A stretch of 64,000 nucleotides of DNA from Hydra vulgaris (GCF_038396675.1 NC_088931.1:21715001-21779000); one strand, 5' to 3'. Counted from the stretch's first letter, positions 24,320 to 36,368 are shown. The notes: generated from the letters alone by a model not told the origin. Made by a program: numbers and translations.

Positions 24320-25200
24320 GAAAAATCACTCATTATCCAAATAATTTTCTAAATATTTTATATGGTGTTCCACAAGTTTCTATTTTGGGACCACTATTGT
24401 TCTTAATGACCTGACAACACTGCTTAATCTTTTCCGAATATTGTCGATATGCGTTTTCCATCACATGGAAAACGCATATCGACTATATTGGTACAAAAAC
24501 TTCTAAAAATATTGGAATTTTATATAAAGCCAGAACATAATTATGTAAACTAAGTCTAGCTCAACTCTATTACTCATTCATAGTTATTTAAATTATGCTA
24601 ATATTGCGTAGGGATGCACTGAAAAGTAAGCTAAAACGTCTTTATCGCCGTCGGAAACATGTGATCCGTTTAATTAATTTTGCGAATTGATGAAAGTTCT
24701 CGATATTTATGAGCTTAATGTTTTTAATGCTTTATGCTAAATGTATATGAGGAAAAATGACATATCTTTACTCATTTTCAAAGATCTTTTTTGTTTAAAC
24801 CAATAAATATATGGAAACTAGCAATGATAGTTTTATATATGAACCCTTTTAACAAACAAAGTTTAATCAGTTAGTATTACATGCCGTGCATCCTATCGTT
24901 GAAATAAATTTGTTTTGTCAAATTTCGATATGCTTTTTACTTTTCCCATTTTCAAATACAAGCTGAAAAAAATTATTTATCTAAATGGATTATGTTGTCA
25001 AGTATTTTTAATTGTAACTACATATTTTGTCCAGAACTTTTATTGTAAATTACATTTTATTTTGTTGATTATGTATAGATGTAATTTGTATACACACGTA
25101 AAAGGTTCTGATGATAAGATCAGTACGATCTCCTTTCAGAAACCTTGTTTGTGTTTCCGAAAATAATTTATTTACTATGACAACAAACGTAAAATAAAAC
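24320..25200 (+). pseudogene. LINE ORF2 3' fragment, copy A7
   Basis: Starts at GVPQVSILGPLLF (about 24365), with G to V in the RT box, then loses the catalytic region. A perfect 19-bp hairpin sits at 24443-24483. The C-terminal part is recognisable as SYLNYANIA and VLDIYELNVFNALC. The 3' UTR ends with GGTTCTGATGATAAGATCAG (25085) and AAACCTTGTTTGTGTTT. Heavily damaged. Confidence 0.7.
24443..24483. repeat. Perfect 19-bp inverted repeat in LINE A7
   Basis: GTCGATATGCGTTTTCCAT (24443-24461), a 3-base loop, then its exact complement (24465-24483). The same sequence occurs singly in the minus-strand LINE at about 22660-22680, so one arm is a local inverted duplication of LINE sequence. Confidence 0.95.
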
Positions 25201-25479
25201 AAAAAATATTATTCATATTTTATTTATTATTTATCTGAATTCTCAATCGAAATAAAAAAAAGTCAATAACTTACTGCCATTTATTGACTTTTTTTTACCA
25301 AAAAATAAGAAAAAAGACTAAAAGTCTTTCTCATGACTTTAATTTCATTGATAATATGTTATTATTCATCGAAAGCCAACCCATTTGGTTAGAGGCGGAT
25401 CAAGCCTTAAATTACAATGTAAATTAAGGCTTCAAAATTAAAAATACTTTGTTCTGAGTATCAATATCATAAATCCTTC

Positions 25480-25645
25480 TTAATTACAATTATCAAGTTT
25501 TCAGTTATATCTTACATTTTCTTATTTAAAACTTTCATGTTTTCAACTACATCTTACGTTTCTTAATTACAACTTTCATGTTTTCAACTACATTTTACGT
25601 TTCTTAATTTCAACCTTATATTTTCAATAGCACCTTTTGCTTTTT
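25480..25645. repeat. Tandem repeat, about 41 bp x 4
   Basis: Diverged units around the core CTTAATTACAACTTTCATG followed by TTTTCAACTACATCTTACG. No coding frame. Confidence 0.75.
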
Positions 25646-25649
25646 AATT

Positions 25650-26460
25650 AAAAAAAGATCTCACTTCTGCTACAGCATGGGGCTCAAAGTGAGTGGTGAA
25701 CTTTAACTCAGATAAAACCAAACTTTTTTCAGCCAATTGTTATCATGATAATCAAGATCTTACTATATTTATGAGCGGTAATGTACACGATGAGTCATCT
25801 ACCCTTCATCTTCTAGGATTAACTCTTACCTCCGATCTTTCTTGGAAACCATATATCAAATCAATTGCAAAGATAGTATCTGCTAAGGTTGCATTTCTTT
25901 ATCGTGCTTGCCAATTTCTTACTGCGGTTTGTATTCTTTATCTCTATAAATCTCAAATCCGTCCTTGTATGGAATACTGTTGCCATAGCTGGGGCAGATC
26001 TTCCAATAACGGCCTTTCTCTTTTAGACGAGGTACAAAGCGCATTGTAAACACAGTTGGAGCTGCTCTTGCAGCCAACCTCTAACCATTATCACTTCGTC
26101 GTAAAGTTGCTTTTCTTTCTCTTTTCTATAAATAATATAATGGGCGCTGCTCTAAAGAGCTAGCGTCTCTTGTGCCATCTACTAGAATTCTTTCTTACGT
26201 TACTCGTCATTCAATTAAGTCTCATTCTTTAACTATGACTGTTCCTAAGTGCTCCAAAAATTCTTTTTTGTCGAATTTTTTTCCACGAACATCAGTTCTT
26301 TGGAATTCGCTTCCTTCATCTTGCTTTCCTGATTTATACAATTTGCAATCTTTTAATTTGTCTGTCAATCGTTATCTTGCTCTGTAAACTACATCTCTTC
26401 TTTTCCAGTAACATTTAACTCTAATAGTGGTTGCTTGAAGCCTTGGTGGAAGTAAAGGTG
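25650..26460 (+). pseudogene. Second LINE family (B), RT C-terminal fragment
   Basis: Open stretches give NFNSDKTKLFSANCY, HLLGLTLTSDLSWKPYIKSI, LYKSQIRPCMEYCCHSWG and SLLDEVQ. After a frame break comes FFPRTSVLWNSLPSSCF. This is the post-palm part of a non-LTR reverse transcriptase with a Jockey/I-like thumb. The 3' UTR holds AACTCTAATAGTGGTTGCTT. Related minus-strand fragments are at 28890-29850 and 56050-57180. Confidence 0.8.
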
Positions 26461-26579
26461 TTAAAAAAAATTACAACTTCCGTATTCTCAATTACATTTG
26501 AAAAGGTGTAGATAAAAACGTAATTTATGACTTACAAAGTTACTGATAAAAACTAAATGTTTTTGCGCTATATCTATAC

Positions 26580-26627
26580 TTTTATACAATACTTTCATGT
26601 CTTGGACATAAAAGTATTGTATAAAAA
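26580..26627. repeat. Hairpin, 16-bp arms
   Basis: CTTTTATACAATACTTT at 26579-26595 is followed after 15 bases by AAAGTATTGTATAAAAAG. A third partial copy (AAAAGTATTGTATTAAAA) follows at 26640. Confidence 0.8.
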
Positions 26628-26661
26628 GATCTTGGACTTGAAAAGTATTGTATTAAAAAAA

Positions 26662-26746
26662 AAGAACAGATTTAAACTTCTGTCGCACAGCATTTTCAAA
26701 GCTAAACATTTTTGTTCAAAGCTCTAACCAACTGAGTTACCTGGCC
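26662..26746 (-). other. tRNA-like sequence (pseudogene or SINE head)
   Basis: On the minus strand GGCCAGGTAACTCAGTTGGT resembles an acceptor arm and A box with D-arm. A B-box/T-arm follows: ACAGA, a loop AGTTTAAATC, then TGTT, with paired stem ACAGA/TCTGT. A T run directly after would terminate Pol III. The anticodon arm is poorly formed, so a decayed tRNA or a tRNA-derived SINE head is more likely than an active tRNA. Confidence 0.5.
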
Positions 26747-26749
26747 TCT

Positions 26750-28850
26750 TTATAGATGTTTTTAAAACATTACCTTTAAAATGTTTACAAATTGCAACAA
26801 TTATTGATAAAAAATTTGCTATTATAGAAACATTAAATATATACAGAACGACGTTAAAAAAATTTTAGGACGAGTTTCTTTTCATATTAAAAGCATTTAA
26901 ATATATTATGGAAGCTACGTTCGAAAATTTTTTTACAGAACTTTGACTTCTTTAAAAAAACTTGTTTAATTAAGGACAACAAAGTGATGTTTTTTTATAA
27001 ACTTCTTTAAAAAAAAACCGTTATATATATATAAAAAAAATATTAAAACGTAATATGAAAAAATTTTGTTACATTTTTGAAAAAATATTTTTCAAAAATG
27101 TATAATTGTTACAACTTGAAAGGCTCATTTTTATGCCCATAGCAACGTTTTTAGCAACGTTCTGTTTATTAAAATCATTTTTTTCAACGATTCAAATATT
27201 TAAGTTAAATGTTGTGTAGCTTGTATAGACGCTTGTTGTCTATTTAAAACGCTTTGACAGCTTGTTGTCTATGTAAACTCCTTAAAACGCTTTTGACAGT
27301 TGATAATATGATAATAGCTAAAGTTTGTCAATTGCAACCAACTGAGTATTCTAAAAAGAGAAAAAGGTTTTGTTTTTCAAAGTGTATATAAACTAAAAAA
27401 TATATAGCTGATAAAATCTTGTAAATAATGTATATTTATCAAATGCCAAATGTATCAAAAAAAATTTTTTATTTTTTTTATTTTGTTCTTTACTACATGA
27501 TTTAAAATACAAACGTTTAAGATACCAATATAAAAAAGAAAAATTACGCTTGAAAAAGTTTAGGATAAATATAAAGAACGCGGACACTCTAACAAGACCT
27601 TAAGGTCTTGTCACAGAGAACCGCTGTTGAAACTTAGACATTTCTTTCGTTATAGTTTTAAGTTACTTGGTTTAAAGGTGCTTGCAACGAAATTAAATAG
27701 CTTTTCAAACGACTCATGCGACTTTTGTCTGTGATTTTTAGATAAATTTTACTTTCTCAAAATCAAAATAAATGGTCAAGTAATCATTCAATGATTATTA
27801 TTTGATATTTCAATTGAGTTTTTCTACTCCGTTTTCTATATTTACGACTAATTTCTCTATGTGTTGCATTTTTTTTCTTCTTCTTCTTTAAAGTATATGT
27901 ACAAAGTCAACAATTATGATGTTACTTTTTCCGTTTTATAGTATTGATCTTTATTGTACTGATAAATATTGATCAAATACTTGTAATTTATTTTTTTAAT
28001 TAACTTATATTATTAATTAATTATTATATTAATTAACTTATTTTATTAATAAATTTATTGATAAATAACATTATTAAGGTGTCTCACATGTAAAAAAAAT
28101 TTCGAATAAAATATATTTCAATAGGTCATTTTTTTTTAAACAATAATAAAAATAATATAAAAATGAAAAACAAAGTTTGAAATAAATTTGTCTCGACTAT
28201 CCATACTTTTTGTGCAATTTTGTGTAAAAAGATGAAATGACTACTGAAAAAGTTCACGGCAGCTGTTACCTAAATTATGCATACTATATTAAACTAAAGT
28301 TATGATGTTCTGAATTTTTGAAAAATTGCAAAAAAACAGTTATTGAGTAAATCAACTTTTATAATTTTTTTTAAATTTAAACAACTAGAATAAACAAATC
28401 AAAATTTTGTTCCAATTTGTTCCTTTTGTAATTTTTTTAAGATCAAAGTACCCTATTTTTACTGTTTGTTGAACTTTCCTTTGTTTTTCAACAGGTTGTT
28501 GAGAACTGCGTTCAATACATGCTAATCGTATAATATCTTGTTTTTTGAATAATATTTTGCTCTAGCAGCTATTACAGAACTGTAACACTCAAATAACTTT
28601 TTCCTCCATTAAAATGTAAGAATACAGAGCAAACTGAGATTTTAAATTTTTTACTGGTAAAAAAATCTAGTTATACTTTTGCCACACATGAATTAAGAGA
28701 TTAATCAACTTGCCATCAGAGCCAGATTAGCCATTTCGTAGGTCTGGATAAAAACATAATTCTAAAAACTAATACAAATTAATAATTGTGTTATTAATAA
28801 TTGTATATGAAGCTTATATTTACATTTTTTATCAAATCGTGTTCAATGCA
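26750..28850. other. Long AT-rich non-coding stretch with a degraded SINE
   Basis: No gene seen. At 27596-27720 a degraded minus-strand SINE copy keeps the tail module (GACCTTAAGGTCTTGTCACA, as written on the plus strand) and little else. Near 27075-27110 there is a short inverted repeat around TTTTTGAAAAATATTTTTC. The rest is plain AT-rich sequence. Confidence 0.45.
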
Positions 28851-28889
28851 GAGAAGAGCAAGTTATTAAGTTTTTTTTTTTCTATGTCT

Positions 28890-29850
28890 TCACTTCCAAA
28901 AAGGCTGCAGGCAACCACTATTAGAGTTGGAGGTTACTGGAAGAGAAAGATGAAGTTTATAGAGCAAGATAACGATTGGCAGACAAATTAAAAGATTGCA
29001 AATTTTATGAATCAGGAAAGCAAGATGAAGAAAGCGAATTCCAAAGAACTGATGTTCGAGGAAAAAAATTAGACGAATAAGAATTTATGGAGCACTTAGG
29101 AATAGTCTCAGTAAAAGAATGAGACTTATTGAATGACGAGTAACACGAGAAATAATTCTAGTAGGTGGCACAAGAGATGCTAGATCTTTAGAGCAGTGCC
29201 CATTATAGTATTTATAGAAAAGAGAAAGAAAAGCAACATTACGGCAATGTGATAATGATCTGAGGTTGGCTGCAAGAGCAGTTCCAAATATGTTTATAAT
29301 GCGTTTTTGCACCTTGTCTAAAAGAGAAAGAGCACCATTGGAAGATCCACCCCAGCTATGGCAACAGTATTCCATACAAGAGATAAAAAATAGAATCCGG
29401 AGTAAGAAAGTGGCAAGCACGATAAAGAGATGCAACTTTAGCAGATGCTAATTTTGCAATCGATTTGATATATGGTTTCCAAATAAAGATCGGAGGTTAG
29501 AGTTAATTCTAGAAGATGAAGGGAAGATGATTCATCGAGTACATTACCATTCATAAATATAGTAAGATCTAGATTATTGCGAAAACAATTGGCTAAAAAA
29601 AATTTGGTTTTATTGGAATTAAAATTCACCAGCCTCTGTAAGCCCCATGCTGTAACAGAAGTAAGATCTTTTTCATGCTCAAATTCCCCCTCCAAGTATT
29701 CAGAGAGTGTTGGCTTCTTATTAAGACAAGAATAAATGGTAGTACCATCAGCGAACAATGCCAACTTACATGTGATAATATTTAGAAGATCGTTAATGTA
29801 AATTAAAAACAGTATAGGGTCAAAGATAGAACTTTAAGGAGCCTCTAAAT
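28890..29850 (-). pseudogene. LINE family B fragment, minus strand
   Basis: Minus-strand frames give ALFADGTTIYSCL, corresponding to the catalytic FADD box with the second D replaced by G. Then come VNFNSNKTKFFLANCF, DESSSLHLLELTLTSDL, SCMEYCCHSWGGSSNGALSL and LDKVQKRIINIFGTALAAN. The 3' UTR at 28890-28970 carries the inverse of AACTCTAATAGTGGTTGCCT. Same family as 25650-26460 (many identical words), clearly inactive. Confidence 0.8.
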
Positions 29851-30256
29851 TTGCGAGGATTACAACCCATTGTTATCCTTTAACAATTTTCCACTCTTTC
29901 ATTGTTGAAAAGGAACGTTCTCCTTCACAAGAAGTAGCCAAGATGCTCAAATAAACCCCAAGTGCAATGCATACATTTGGGAAAGCAGTAGTTAAGCTTT
30001 TTGAAATTTTATGCTGCAACATTCTGATTTTTCTCAATAATATTTCATGATTGACGTACTATTGACTTCTGTCAGTAAACTGAATCTACCTGACAATATC
30101 TGATATGCCTTGCTCCTTCTTTTCATCCCCTATAGAAACCTATCAACTATAACAAGAAAATTTCTAAATTGTTCGCTAGCTGTCTAAACTACATCTGTGC
30201 CACTGACTTTACCTTCATCAAAGAACCTTGTATGCTATATCATTCTTGCCTCTTTG

Positions 30257-30381
30257 TAGTCTCACGAAACAAGTTGTTTTGTATTCTCCTGAAACAAGTT
30301 GTTTTGCAGTCTCATGAAACAAGTTGTTTTGTAGTCTCATGAAATAAATTATTTTGTAGTCTCATGAAATAAGTTATTTTG
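30257..30381. repeat. Tandem repeat, 25 bp x 5
   Basis: Five units of the type TAGTCTCATGAAACAAGTTG followed by TTTTG, with few substitutions. Located inside the degraded hAT region. No coding frame is maintained. Confidence 0.9.
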
Positions 30382-30540
30382 TATTCAAAAGAATTACATA
30401 TAGTTTTAAAAAGAATCATCAAGGAAAAAGTTTCTAAAAGTCAAACATATTTCTAAACCAGGTTCTTTGAGTGCCTTGCTGACAATTTTAACTTTAGTTA
30501 AAATGTTATTCGATAGTCATTTATTCGATTATTTATATTA

Positions 30541-30623
30541 ACCAAGGACGTTCATTTATTTGGTTATTATCAAAACACTGCTGTGCTGTTTTGGTAATAA
30601 CTGAATAAATGAACGTCCTTGGT
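30541..30623. repeat. 37-bp inverted repeat with 9-base loop
   Basis: Left arm 30541-30577 starts ACCAAGGACGTTCATTTATT. The right arm 30587-30623 is its inverse with 34/37 matches. It lies at the end of an open hAT frame, whose last residues (QGRSFIQLLPKQ) are encoded by the right arm. Confidence 0.9.
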
Positions 30624-31800
30624 TTTCTGCTTCTGGTTTTGTTGAAAGACACTTTTTAATTGTTGAAAATGTTTCCAACACTTCTGAGTAGTTCAGTGCA
30701 AAGGCTTTCAATGCATCTGCACGTAAGGACCACCTAGTCTGTGAAAGACCTTTAACAACATACACCTTGTTATTCATGCTTGCAATAAATTTTGCCCATC
30801 TTTGTGGAGACGCAGACAAAAAATGATATATTTTCTTGATTGCAACGAATAATTGTAATACAACATCCAGCTGAAACTGACCCAACTAGATTTAAACTAT
30901 GTGCGATACGTTGAACATAACCTGCAAGTGGATTTACTTCTAACACTCAAGCTTGTAGACAAGTGTATTTACTAGCCATATTGTTAATATCAATATCTAT
31001 TTCGATAAATACAATAAAACGTTCAAAAACTAAGCAACTGGGCAAAGCATAATATAAAATCAAGGTAAGCTGTTCCATATGAGCTAAGTCAGGAGTTGAG
31101 TTAACACTCAACCAAAAATCTTTTTCTGACTTTACTTCTAATAGAATTTTATATTTTACATTTTCGGCTAGTAATTGAACTAAATCACAAACTGTTGATG
31201 AAAGGTATGATACGTTTCCTCTCCTTGTATTACCTTGAAGACGAATATGCTCCGCTCTAAAAGTCATGGAACTACGCAATAAGTTTCAAGCAACCAAAAT
31301 AGTTGCCACTGTTGTGTGATTCTAACAATTTCGTATATCTATAAAAGGCCAGTCCATTTTCTACTAAAAATTGAATCAAAATAACTGTCAAAACATTGAT
31401 CCAGTACAAAAGTTCGCTTTATTGTTGTTTAAGTAGCGCTGAGTCAATTCAAAAGCTTTTTTACTTTTCAATAAATTTGCATATGTTTCGATGGTGGTCT
31501 TTGCTCTTTTCATAACCTTGGATTACCCTATCTGAATGTTTCCAGTCATTATATCCTTTTACAAAATCTATATCTTTATCAGTAGCAACAGGATTGGAAC
31601 AAAATAGCTTACACACATAGCAATAAGTGGCACCTGTAGAAAAAGAATATATTAACGATTTTCTTTCTACTGCTTCGCCATTATTTTTTTCACCATTGTC
31701 CTGATGAAAAAAACGTTGTCGTACATATCATCTCTTTGAACCTCCAAAGTTTCTTTTTGATACATGATGATTGTCGGCAAGAATACTTTGAAAAAAAATC

Positions 31801-33194
31801 AATTAGATCAGGCGTTATCTCCCAATTTTGAAGGATCACTATCACACACCTGTTTGCTTGTTGGGTTTTGTTACTTTTTTAACACCTTGACTCCCCTAGT
31901 GTAACAATGCCAGTCGCAGTCCAAAAAACTGCACTTTACAACATTAGTAAATGATAATGTGTTATGCGCATTGTTAAAATTGTTTCAACATATAAAAATA
32001 TGTTGCTTTCAAAGAGATTTAATATTTGAATTTCAATTAGTTTGCAATGTTATAATCCAAATTTTATCCAAAAAATGTGCAGTCACAGCGAAAAGTTTTT
32101 TGTTAAAACGGCTGGTAGCGAAAAAACAGCATAGGTATTTTATTTTGATCTATTGTTTTTTTAACTTTAAACATTTTTTTTCATAGGTTTTAAAAATAAA
32201 ATTTCGTGTTTTGTAGGCTTACTGTTTTTTGTAGATTTGAGGCAAATGCCTCATCTGCCCCATAGGTAATCCGGCATTGCTTTGCAATAAATTATGATTA
32301 AGTAAGGTTATTGATAAAGTTCATAGTATTCATTGGTATTTTAGCAGTGATATACAATAGTTTAAATTGAAAAAGCTTACAAGACTCTCTAATCAAAGAT
32401 ATTAAAAAATATGTAACTAAATTTAATCATTATTAGTGAATATTGTGTGCTTAAATAAATACTACATTTAGACTACAAACATTTTTTTAAATATTTTTAT
32501 TTGGGCAACAAGTTCAGAATTTAAAAAAAAAAGTTCTTACGAACCACGGTCTCCACTATTGGTTAAAATCAAATATTACGTATTAATGATGCGGGTTAAA
32601 AATTAAATAAAATATTAAGTGTTAATGATGCGGGTTAAAAATTAAATAATTAGAGTAAAGATTTTAATTGAACTTTAACGTTTTAAAGCTTTATAAAGTT
32701 TCTATTTGTATTATTATTATTAAATTGAGTATTATTTACAACACCTTTGTATATAGGTGAGTTAAAAAAAACAACAAACAAAACAAATTTGAATATAAAA
32801 ATAAGTGGTTTTTTAAAAGCATCTGATCCACGAAGTATTAAAATTTGATAAATCAAGCTCCAGAAATTTTCCCAATTTTTCTAATTCTATTATGAGAGAA
32901 ATATCTCAGATTATATATTTCATCCTAATGCAGCATATAAAACCACTATCTAACAACAACTATGATGGTGCCATTCTGTCTATTTCTTAAGATTGTTATA
33001 TTTATTGTACCTACTATTCTAAATCTACTCTAATCACACTGCCAACTTATCTAATTACACTACCCACTACTCTAATCCCACTACCAACTATTCTACCAGT
33101 AAAAGTATCGATGTGGCTACTTCTGTGGCAACACTGCGGCCACTTCTGAAGAATCGGTCTTGTTTATGTATAACAAGAGTTTATTTTAATTTCA
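31801..33194. other. AT-rich non-coding stretch
   Basis: No gene recognised. A local duplication at about 32570-32645 repeats ATTAATGATGCGGGTTAAAA with flanking sequence. Confidence 0.4.
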
Positions 33195-33312
33195 GAAAAC
33201 AAAGACAAGTTTCCAATTTTAGCAGTGCTTGCTCGCAAGTGGCTTTGCATTTCTGCGTCGTCAACGCTCTCTGAGCATACTTTCAGTGCCTCAGCCGACG
33301 TTTGTCATGACA
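33195..33312 (+). pseudogene. hAT dimerisation-domain fragment
   Basis: The plus strand reads NKDKFPILAVLARKWLCISA, then SSTLSEHTFSASADVCHD. This matches the hAT C-terminal dimerisation pattern, with S-E-H in place of the usual S-E-R. Only this piece is visible. A 77-codon open stretch just downstream (33375-33608: KRHKLLSPDFNDVDDDKDRT) is not recognisable and may be unrelated. Confidence 0.7.
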
Positions 33313-33960
33313 ATGTTAAAGAATTTTGAAGTTTCTTATGCATAACATTTCTTTATAATAGCAAATTTTTTGTAATGGTTTTCGGAATTCGATACAATAT
33401 GAAACGCCACAAGCTTCTTAGCCCTGATTTTAATGACGTTGATGATGATAAAGATAGAACTGCTCATACAACTGTTGAGCCTATGACTCCACCAAGAAGA
33501 AAACAACAAGCTCCACTGTCTCGCAGCATTATCAAATGTTCTAGCACTCTTACAAGCGACCGCCAGCATGACAATTCAAGGAACATCAAAACAAACAAGA
33601 GTATATGAGTATCTTGTAATTCAAAAGGAAACGTAAAGCGGCACCAACCATCAGCAACTATAATCTGAACATAATATTGAGCCTCATATCATCACTTTTG
33701 GAGACAAAGAAAATGGTGTATTTATAGTTACCGTCAAGGGTGCCAGGCCAAGTCAGTCTTAAGCTCCATTATCTGGTCAAGCTGGTTTAAGTTAACCAAG
33801 CCAACCAAGTCAAAATGCATACTCACTATCCAAAATGCCCAAACTGACTCTGCAAAGATATGATAGCTAAATTAATGACGTGGAATCAGTAGCAAGCAGG
33901 CAAGACTAATTGGTGTGGAAACCAGTTGTACTTAAATAAACTCTTACAATATTTGTAATT

Positions 33961-34605
33961 AAATTAAACTTTGATGCTTTTACTTTTCTATTAAAAATTA
34001 TTTAAAAAATTTCATTAAAAACCATTTACTCTACTTAATTATTTCTAAATTAGGATCTTGCTCGTTAATCGTTAATCGTTAAATTTAAGTCAATAGTTTA
34101 ATTTTCTTTCCAAATTCTAAAACCTTTAAAGAAGCCTTTAAAATTTCTTGTTTATTTTTGGAAAATACTTTCAACTTTTTTCCTTTTTATAGAAGAATTT
34201 AATTTCAATGAAAGTAAACCCTAATTTGAATTTGCGTTGTTTCTTTTTAGAATGCTTTGTTACGTTAAAAAATTAAATGCAGTAACAGGTGCAGACTAGT
34301 TTACAATAGTTAAATTAAATTTACAATGGTTTAAGCTTGTTTATGATGATTAAAACAACTTAATATTTTTAAATGGTACTTAAAACAAGTTTACACATGT
34401 TAAGCAAGTTGACTAACCTATGGAATTGCTATAATTAACAGTTTTAAAGTGTGTTATAACCTTTATATCATAATTAACAAATCAACGTACCTTCATTAAA
34501 TGCTATTAAGTCTTAAAAATTAACGAGCAAGATAGAGTAAATGGTTTTTAATGAAATTTTTTAAATAATTTTTAATAGAAAAGTAAAAGTATCAAAGTTT
34601 AATTT
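33961..34605. mobile_element. MITE-like element with about 85-bp TIRs
   Basis: The left arm (33961-34069, starting AAATTAAACTTTGATGCTTT) and right arm (34519-34605, inverted) match closely over about 85 bp, down to TCTTGCTCGTTAA. The left arm has about 20 extra bases (CTTAATTATTTCTAAATTAG). The core is AT-rich with no coding capacity. The target-site duplication was not resolved. Confidence 0.75.
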
Positions 34606-34654
34606 AAAATAAAATTAAAAAATCATTTTTCATATTTGGTTCAAATCCAAGAAA

Positions 34655-34840
34655 TGCAACAATAGCGCAGTAGTTAGCGCGCTTGCCTCCGAAGCTAAAG
34701 ATCCGCGGTTCAACGCCACCTATGGGCAAGCTTTATAACGTCGGTAAGGAAGGAGGCGTGAACTTCCTTTCAAATATTCGTCCGCGGTGCTCTGTGATAA
34801 TACCGTAAGGACTTTTTGGGGCACCTAAAATAAAAAGATA
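34655..34840 (+). mobile_element. tRNA-derived SINE, copy 2
   Basis: Plus strand. The A-box-like TAGCGCAGTAGTTAGCGCGC (34662 on) and B box GGTTCAACGCC (34707-34717) form a Pol III promoter. The body is GAGGCGTGAACTTCC. The tail is GGTGCTCTGTGATAATACC, then GTAAGGACTTTTTGGGGCAC. It is followed by an A-rich end (AAATAAAAAGATAAAG). Confidence 0.85.
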
Positions 34841-35787
34841 AAGTAAAGAAAAAAACCATTCATTGTCGTCATAAAAACTATAAAACAATAACAGTTATCG
34901 TTATTTATACGAAACATAAGTTAGGTTAGGCTTTGATGAGAGCAAACTACCAAACTAAAAAGTCATCAAGCTTTTTCAATCTGCCGATGGAGCCTGCAAA
35001 AAAATTGTGACCTAAAAAGTGCTCGAAACTATGTAAAACTTTATATCTGGGTAATCCTGACATTTTCAGGATTTCGACGATGTAATTTTTAAACTAAAGT
35101 TGGTAATATGGACAAATTTGATCAATTTTAATTTTTTTTTCATTTTTTTAGTTTTGAAAATCTTATTGAAAAATATGTGTTTTTAAGCAGGTTTTTACGA
35201 AAAGTTAAATGATTTAAAAGTTTGACAAAAGTCAACCTACAAAAAGTCAATCTACAAAAAATCACTCACAATCACAATTTTTACATTTTTGTTGTTTATA
35301 AACAACAAAAATGTAAAAATTAATTACAACTTAAGTAAGTTGTAAACATAAACTTTTTGATAATTTTCCAAGAAAAATCGTAAAAAATATAACAAGCGGA
35401 AACTCGCAAAAATAATTGCAAAACTTGAAATTAAAATTGAAATGCGAGAGAACTTTTGAAAAATCGAATTCCAACTATCGTTTGCGAGAGGGGTTTGGCT
35501 AAACTCAATCAAAATATCTCAATCAAAATTTTGCGAGAGTCTTATGTTTATTATAACATTTTTACCACCTCATACGCCCGTGGGCTAACAAGATGAATTT
35601 TCTATAAAAGCATTGAAATAGAATATTACAAAACCCATAAATATTAGTGATTTTATTTGAAAAACTTCCCCCAAAAAATATAAAAACTATTTTTTTTTTT
35701 AAATTTCATAATATAGTGTAACTAGATCAAATTATACTTTTGAATAAACAAAATTTTAAAATAATCAAGTGGCAATAATTGCAAAAG
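34841..35787. other. Non-coding stretch with a perfect palindrome
   Basis: No gene. A perfect palindrome of 46 bp without loop lies at 35276-35321 (half: AATTTTTACATTTTTGTTGT, then TTA). Just upstream, short repeats of AAAAGTCAA occur (35228-35262). Confidence 0.5.
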
Positions 35788-36368
35788 GGTAGGGGAGAGT
35801 CGGGTATTGGCAAACATCTAAGCTAGAATGCAAATTAAAGACACCAGTTATACAAAATTGATCATATTTATTGCTTATCAATTAGTTTAACTATTCAGTC
35901 ACAAACCCTAAAAAGCAACTTTTATAAATCTTTTTATAAAATAAAAATTTATGACAAAAATAAATCAATTGGTGTTTGAAATTACCCTACGTACGTGGGG
36001 TAATTCCGAGCACACCGGGGGGACATCACAAACACTGTTGTGTAATAACGAATAAAATGCTAATTGTAATAACTAAGTGCCAAAATTATATTATGCAGCA
36101 ACAACAACAAAAAAGGACTGGTTTTATATCCATAGAAGCTACAACAGAATGTTACTCAAGAAAAAAGTTGCATAAAGTTGTCAGAAAAAGTTACAATCAA
36201 ACTATAGTGAACATCAACCGCAGCTTCATTACACTACTACAAGTCTGGAACTGAGCATGGGATCCCCTCTAAGCAGGTAAAAAAGAAATAGTCAAATTTA
36301 TTTTTCTGTAAGGCTGTTTTGACCATGTTCGGAGTTACACCGTGTTCGCCATTACCCCACTCTCCCGT
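35788..36368. mobile_element. Short DNA element with GGGAGAGTGGGG-type ends
   Basis: The left end GGGGAGAGTCGGGTATTGGC (35792 on) and the inverted right end CGGGAGAGTGGGGTAATGGC (to 36367) agree at about 80% over some 28 bp. The interior contains an open stretch of 92 codons (35976-36254) with a Q run (MQQQQQKRTG). I do not recognise a transposase. Family unassigned. Confidence 0.55.

Larger units (their letters stand above)
29850..31800 (-). pseudogene. hAT transposase (ZMYM1/DUF4371-type), degraded
   Basis: Minus strand, in order: a TTF-type zinc-finger-like segment (about 31680-31480: STGATYCYVCKLFCSNP, KGYNDWKHSD), a DUF4371-like core (31279-30947: HIRLQGNTRRGNVSYLSSTV, IDIDINNMASKYTCLQA), a later core segment (30885-30556: KIYHFLSASPQRWAKFI, GLSQTRWSLRADALKAF) and a dimerisation tail (about 30000-29870: LSILATSCEGERSFSTMKEW). 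Many stops. A 37-bp hairpin (30541-30623) and a 25-bp tandem array (30257-30381) lie within the span. A full element of this class is at 52264-55532. Confidence 0.8.

Noticed and set aside
30257-30381. Regular 25-bp repeats considered as a CRISPR array
   Set aside because: Units are directly adjacent without spacers, and the context is eukaryotic transposon DNA. It is a tandem minisatellite. The same applies to 2745-2961.
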